DNA of 37,038 bases, from positions 15,721-52,758 of the forward strand of contig NZ_QVMO01000039.1 in assembly GCF_010501055.1 (NCBI RefSeq), in the 5' to 3' direction. Below, piece by piece: positions 33,045 through 37,038 of this stretch. The translations under genes were made by a program, and so were the position numbers. The stretch is from Dysgonomonas sp. 521 (lineage in GTDB: Bacteria; Bacteroidota; Bacteroidia; Bacteroidales; Dysgonomonadaceae). The notes below the pieces were generated by a model. It saw only the letters and a list, made by a program, of their open reading frames with translations, was not told where the DNA came from and ran no database searches. Every line of letters begins with the position of its first letter. Position 1 is the stretch's first letter.

Positions 33045-33065
33045 TAACCGTAATGGTTAATACTA

Positions 33066-33161
33066 ATTATGAGTTATGAATTATGAGTTACAAATTGTCG
33101 ACCATTAATCCATTATTCTTAATTCATAATTTAGAATTCATAACTCATAATTCATAATTCA
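33066..33161. repeat. A+T-rich inverted array of TTATGAATTATGAG type
   Basis: TTATGAATTATGAGTTA (33074-33090) and TAACTCATAATTCATAA (33141-33157) are perfect 17-bp inverted repeats, with more copies of ATTCATAA around and between. The array ends 7 nt before the flippase ATG, so a transcript from 33037 could form a long hairpin that includes the start region. Confidence 0.7.
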
Positions 33162-33168
33162 TTAATCT

Positions 33169-34686
33169 ATGGCAGGGAATGGAATGAAAAGTCTGGCGAA
33201 AGACACGGCGATCTACGGATTGAGCAGTATTATCGGCCGCTTTTTCAACTGGTTACTTGTTCCGTTGCATACATACATATTCACTGACACCATCGAATAT
33301 GGGAAGGTAAGCTATATATACGGATATACGGCATTGTTTATGGTACTACTGACTTATGGCATGGAAACGGGATTTTTTCGTTTTATGAATAAGGAAGGGG
33401 AAAATCCGGATAAAGTATATGCTACATCGCTTATTTCATTGGGTACAACATCCCTCCTCTTCATTCTGCTTTGTTTCTCCTTTATCAATCCCATCTCGTC
33501 ATGGATGGAGTACACCGAGCATAAGGAACACATCTGGATGATGGCTATCGTAGTAGCTTTGGATGCTTTTATGACCATTCCTTTCGCTTACCTAAGGTAT
33601 CAAAAAAAACCTGTACGCTTTGCTACACTGAAACTTATATTTATAGGTGTCAATATATTCTTTAATATCCTTTTTCTGGTCGTATGCCCGTGGATTTACA
33701 AAAACTACCCTGACCTTGCAATCAATAAGTTCTTTCATCCCAATATCGGCATAGGGTATATATTCCTTGCCAACCTGTTAGCCACACTCGTAGTATTGCT
33801 ATTGCTGATACCTACAGCGATGAAAGGCCTGAAATTCCAGTTTGACAATAAACTGATAAGGCAGATGTTGAGATATTCATTTCCGCTTTTGATACTGGGC
33901 TTGGCGGGAGTTATCAACCAGACTGTAGCGCAATTGACATATCCATTCCTGTTCGACAATCCGGATGAAGCCTTCAGCCAGTTGGGCATATACAACGCCT
34001 GCCTGAAAATAACGGTCATCATTACCATGTTTACGCAGGCATTCCGCTATGCTTACGAACCCTTCTTTTTCAGTAAAAACAAGGAAGATACCGGCACAAA
34101 GCCATACGCCGATGCGATGAAGTTCTTTGTAATCTTCGCTCTGTTGGTATTTCTCGCCGTCGTGTTCTACCTTGATATATTAAAATATATTGTAAGTAAA
34201 AATTATACGGCCGGTACCGTTATCGTACCTATCGCCATGATGGGAGAAATATTCTTCGGCATGTATTTCAACCTCTCCGTGTGGTACAAGCTAACGGATA
34301 AGACCAAATACGGCGCATATTTTTCCGTGTTCGGTTGTTTTCTGCAAGTGGCTATCAATATCATATTTGTACCTGTATACGGATACATAGCCAGTGCATG
34401 GGCTACATTTATCTGTAACCTTGTAATAATGACTATATCCTACTTTATAGGGCAAAAATATTATCCTATAAAATATGATTTAAAAAATATCTTTCTTTAT
34501 TTTGCATTGGCTGTCGCGTTTTATTTCGCGGCCATGTATCCTCAGATCGATAATGAAATACTACGCCTGGCATACCGTACGGTATTCCTCATCGCGTTCA
34601 CGACTATTATTATTAAAAAGGATTTGCCGCTGAGCGAAATACCCGTAATAAATAAATATTTCAAGAAAAGAGATACGAAAAAATAA
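33169..34686 (+). CDS. Polysaccharide flippase, Wzx-like
   Basis: An inner-membrane MOP-superfamily exporter of 505 residues with about 12-14 helices, likely moving lipid-linked oligosaccharide across the membrane. The start MKSLAKDTAIYGLSSIIGRF is typical of the polysaccharide-biosynthesis branch, with charged TM-1 residues and VPLHTYIF following. It is not in a polysaccharide gene cluster; the S46 peptidase follows by 34 nt. Which glycan it moves, O-antigen, capsule or other, is unknown. Start codon: the ATG at 33169; a second Met at codon 6 is possible. Confidence 0.92.
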   Translation: MAGNGMKSLAKDTAIYGLSSIIGRFFNWLLVPLHTYIFTDTIEYGKVSYIYGYTALFMVLLTYGMETGFFRFMNKEGENPDKVYATSLISLGTTSLLFILLCFSFINPISSWMEYTEHKEHIWMMAIVVALDAFMTIPFAYLRYQKKPVRFATLKLIFIGVNIFFNILFLVVCPWIYKNYPDLAINKFFHPNIGIGYIFLANLLATLVVLLLLIPTAMKGLKFQFDNKLIRQMLRYSFPLLILGLAGVINQTVAQLTYPFLFDNPDEAFSQLGIYNACLKITVIITMFTQAFRYAYEPFFFSKNKEDTGTKPYADAMKFFVIFALLVFLAVVFYLDILKYIVSKNYTAGTVIVPIAMMGEIFFGMYFNLSVWYKLTDKTKYGAYFSVFGCFLQVAINIIFVPVYGYIASAWATFICNLVIMTISYFIGQKYYPIKYDLKNIFLYFALAVAFYFAAMYPQIDNEILRLAYRTVFLIAFTTIIIKKDLPLSEIPVINKYFKKRDTKK

Positions 34687-34720
34687 TTTACATATATATC
34701 AATAAATAAAAATAAAAAGG

Positions 34721-36847
34721 ATGAGAAGACTATTAGTACTATTAGCTGTTTTCCTTACAGTTGCCGGCATAAAAGCCGATGAAGGAATGTGGCTTTTGAA
34801 AGAACTCAACAGGCAGAGCGCTGCCCGTATGAAGGAACTTGGTTTTAAGTTCCCGACAGACAGCATATACAGCGAAACAAACCCATCGCTGAAAGACGCC
34901 GTGGTTATCTTCGGCGGAGGTTGTACGGGTGTTGCCGTATCGGGTCAGGGATTGATTTTTACCAACCACCACTGCGGATATGGAGCAATCCAGAAATTGA
35001 GTTCAGTAGAACACGACTACCTGAAAGACGGTTTTGTAAGCCAAGCATTTCAGGAAGAGCTACCGGCATCGGGGTTAATGGTTTCGTTCCTGCAAAAGAC
35101 GGAAGACATCACAGCCTTTGTTACATCAACTGTTTTAGCTGATGATACGGAGGAAGTACGTGCCGACAAAATTGACTCTCTTTCACAGGTTTACCTTGAA
35201 CAGTACAAAGGCAATGAATTTTTAAGGGCTCAGGTTGTCCCTTTCTATGCACATAATAAATATTATGCTGTAATATATGAAGTCTTCAAGGACGTAAGGC
35301 TGGTATTCACTCCGCCATCTTCGGTAGGAAAATTCGGCGGGGAAACAGATAACTGGATGTGGCCGCGCCATACAGGAGACTTCTCGGTATTCCGTGTGTA
35401 TGCCAACAAAGACAACCATGCGGCAAACTATAGCGAAGACAATGTGCCTTACAAGCCTAAATACTCGGTACCTGTCTCCCTGAAAGGATATAAAGAAAAC
35501 GATTATGCCATGACCATTGGTTATCCGGGAAGTACCGAACGCTATATGACATCGTGGGGAATCGCGCAGATGGTAGAATCGGAACACAAGCCCCGTATCG
35601 AAGTGCGTGGAGCGAAACAAGACATCTGGAGAAAAGCCATGAACGCAAGTGATGCCATACGTATCAAATACGCATCTAAATATGCAGGAAGTTCCAACTA
35701 CTGGAAAAATGCAATGGGTATGAACGAAGCCATCGCAAAACTGGGAGTAATAAAGGAAAAGGAACAACTGGAAACCAAATTCGCCCAATGGACAGCTTCA
35801 AAACCTGCCATGCAGACAAAATACGGCGATGCATTATCGCTGCTTAAAGAAGGGTACACATCTACAATGGACGTAGCTAAAGTGCAGACATATTTCTTCG
35901 AAACATTCTACAACGGTATAGAAGTAATACGCTTTGCCAATACAGCGATCTTCATTGACAAAATGGATCCAGACAAGGATAAGGCGGAGGAACTGAAAGG
36001 ACGCCTGGAAACTCCATATAAAGATTACGAACCGGCACTGGACAGAAAAGTGATGCCTGCATTGCTCAAGGTATATGCGGAAAGAGTCCCTGCCGAATAT
36101 TTACCATCGGTTTATACAACCATCACAGATCAATTTGGCGGAGACTACGATAAATTTGCCGAATGGTTCTACAATAACACTAAATTCACTAATATGGATG
36201 ATGCCGCAGCCCTTATAGCCAGAGGAAACCCGGAAGAGATAAACAATGATCCGGCTATCGCCTTCGCTAAATCATTAGAGCCTGCATTGAACTCTTTACG
36301 CGCTGCGTTTGCCCCTTACTATCCACAGATAGAGAAAGGCAGCCGCCTGTTTATGGCCGGGTTGATGGAGATGGAGCCGAACAAAACATTTTATCCGGAC
36401 GCTAACTTTACCCAACGTCTGAGCTATGGTTCTGTTGGCGGATATAAGCCTGCCGATGCGGTTACTTACGATTATTATTCCACATCACAGGGTGTTTTGA
36501 ATAAATATGTTGCTAACGATCCTGAATTTGATGTACAGCAATATATACTGGACGACTTGGCCAACAAAGACTTCGGTCAGTATGCCGATAAAGACGGTAA
36601 GATGCACGTCAATTTCCTGTCGAACAATGATATTACCGGAGGTAACTCAGGTAGTCCGGTATTTAATGGAAATGCAGAATTGATAGGGCTTGCCTTTGAT
36701 GGTAACTGGGAATCGTTAAGCGGCGATATCTTGTTCGAACCGGATTTGCAACGCATGATTAGCGTAGATATCCGCTATGTATTGTATATCATAGACAAGG
36801 TAATGAAGTGCCCGCGCCTCATCGATGAATTGAAAGTTGTGAAGTAA
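34721..36847 (+). CDS. S46 dipeptidyl-peptidase, DPP7-type
   Basis: A periplasmic or surface serine peptidase that removes dipeptides from the N terminus of oligopeptides, 708 residues with a signal peptide (1-19, ending KA before DEGMW). The chymotrypsin-fold triad is H84 (FTNHHCGY), D220 (HTGDFSVF) and S643 (GGNSGSP). The residue 18 after the catalytic Ser decides specificity in this family: Arg gives the acidic DPP11, Gly the DPP7 type. Here it is G661 (LAFDGNWE), so DPP7-like preference for hydrophobic P1 is expected. The family is known from asaccharolytic Bacteroidales that live on peptides. It may be co-transcribed with the flippase and ends in a strong terminator. Confidence 0.93.
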   Translation: MRRLLVLLAVFLTVAGIKADEGMWLLKELNRQSAARMKELGFKFPTDSIYSETNPSLKDAVVIFGGGCTGVAVSGQGLIFTNHHCGYGAIQKLSSVEHDYLKDGFVSQAFQEELPASGLMVSFLQKTEDITAFVTSTVLADDTEEVRADKIDSLSQVYLEQYKGNEFLRAQVVPFYAHNKYYAVIYEVFKDVRLVFTPPSSVGKFGGETDNWMWPRHTGDFSVFRVYANKDNHAANYSEDNVPYKPKYSVPVSLKGYKENDYAMTIGYPGSTERYMTSWGIAQMVESEHKPRIEVRGAKQDIWRKAMNASDAIRIKYASKYAGSSNYWKNAMGMNEAIAKLGVIKEKEQLETKFAQWTASKPAMQTKYGDALSLLKEGYTSTMDVAKVQTYFFETFYNGIEVIRFANTAIFIDKMDPDKDKAEELKGRLETPYKDYEPALDRKVMPALLKVYAERVPAEYLPSVYTTITDQFGGDYDKFAEWFYNNTKFTNMDDAAALIARGNPEEINNDPAIAFAKSLEPALNSLRAAFAPYYPQIEKGSRLFMAGLMEMEPNKTFYPDANFTQRLSYGSVGGYKPADAVTYDYYSTSQGVLNKYVANDPEFDVQQYILDDLANKDFGQYADKDGKMHVNFLSNNDITGGNSGSPVFNGNAELIGLAFDGNWESLSGDILFEPDLQRMISVDIRYVLYIIDKVMKCPRLIDELKVVK

Positions 36848-36872
36848 TATCTTACACATAAAGAAGAATATA

Positions 36873-36901
36873 GAAGGGTTATTCTGTTGGGATAACCCTT
36901 C
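36873..36901 (+). terminator. Terminator after the S46 peptidase
   Basis: A perfect 10-bp stem, GAAGGGTTAT (36873-36882) with ATAACCCTTC (36892-36901), and a 9-nt loop, followed by TTACATTTTTAT. Confidence 0.85.
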
Positions 36902-36920
36902 TTACATTTTTATAAATAAT

Positions 36921-37038
36921 GCGAATCAAGGGTTAAAAAACACAGTAACTTATTGTCCCGAAGGGACTGAAGGTGGATAACCACGGGCAAAACCCGTGGC
37001 AGGGACTGGCTGGAAAATATGTCTCTGTAGGAGGCAAA
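36921..37038 (+). repeat. Partial copy of the multi-hairpin element
   Basis: All 118 bases to the end of the window match the minus strand of 8508-8625 with 6 differences and no gaps. It starts at the same GCGAATCAAGGGTT end and runs through the GAA-loop, A-loop and GTA-loop hairpins. It presumably continues past the window. It lies 19 nt after a terminator, in a gene-free place, like the first copy. Confidence 0.85.

Overview
The window reads as chromosomal DNA of a Bacteroidota bacterium of the order Bacteroidales, most like a Dysgonomonas-type gut or oral lineage (genus is inference). The signs are a SusC/SusD pair, an S46 dipeptidyl-peptidase, DUF4421 and other Bacteroidota-typical exported proteins, lipid A synthesis (lpxB), and promoters of the Bacteroidota type: the -7 box TAnnTTTG lies just upstream of at least ten genes. 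No rRNA, tRNA, CRISPR array, phage gene or intact transposase was seen.

Layout. 1-399: gene-free, with three repeat or hairpin structures and the rmlA promoter. 400-4202 (+): rmlA, a DUF3806-like gene, rmlC, a membrane-anchored GH25 lysozyme and an S41 peptidase lipoprotein, tightly packed as one operon. 4483-6765 (+): maeB malic enzyme. 6777-6902: a small inverted-repeat element. 6907-7977 (-): GT4 glycosyltransferase, preceded by two tandem copies of a 66-bp repeat that carries -7 boxes. 8331-8625: a 295-bp multi-hairpin inverted element; part of a further copy closes the window (36921-37038). 8772-9645 (+): DUF2089 regulator overlapping a Yip1-like membrane protein. 9722-11664 (-): surE-lpxB. 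11940-13589 (+): secreted alkaline phosphatase, bracketed by two related MITE-like elements. 13902-18428 (-): susC-susD. 18597-19175 (-): rubrerythrin, divergent from a SulP transporter (19426-21126, +). 21313-23353 (+): VOC protein, then DUF4421 and a GNAT acetyltransferase. 23342-23746 (-): rhodanese lipoprotein with a disturbed start. 23890-29285 (-): four exported proteins in one unit with a leader of about 370 nt. 29858-32839 (-): acyl-CoA synthetase and hemW. 33169-36847 (+): polysaccharide flippase and S46 dipeptidyl-peptidase, closed by a strong terminator.

How the genes fit together. Much of the window serves the cell envelope: dTDP-rhamnose (rmlA, rmlC; rmlB and rmlD are not here), a glycosyltransferase, a flippase, lipid A synthesis, wall hydrolysis, nutrient uptake (SusCD), and secreted or periplasmic hydrolases (phosphatase, S41 and S46 peptidases). 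Housekeeping genes (maeB, hemW, acyl-CoA synthetase, surE) are interspersed.

The least explained parts are (i) the multi-hairpin repeat, in which paired bases change together between copies; (ii) the 66-72-bp repeats that place -7 promoter boxes in front of two polysaccharide genes; and (iii) the four-gene surface-protein unit, with two paralogues, a PKD-like protein and a C-type-lectin protein, two members of which end in the same short C-terminal motif.
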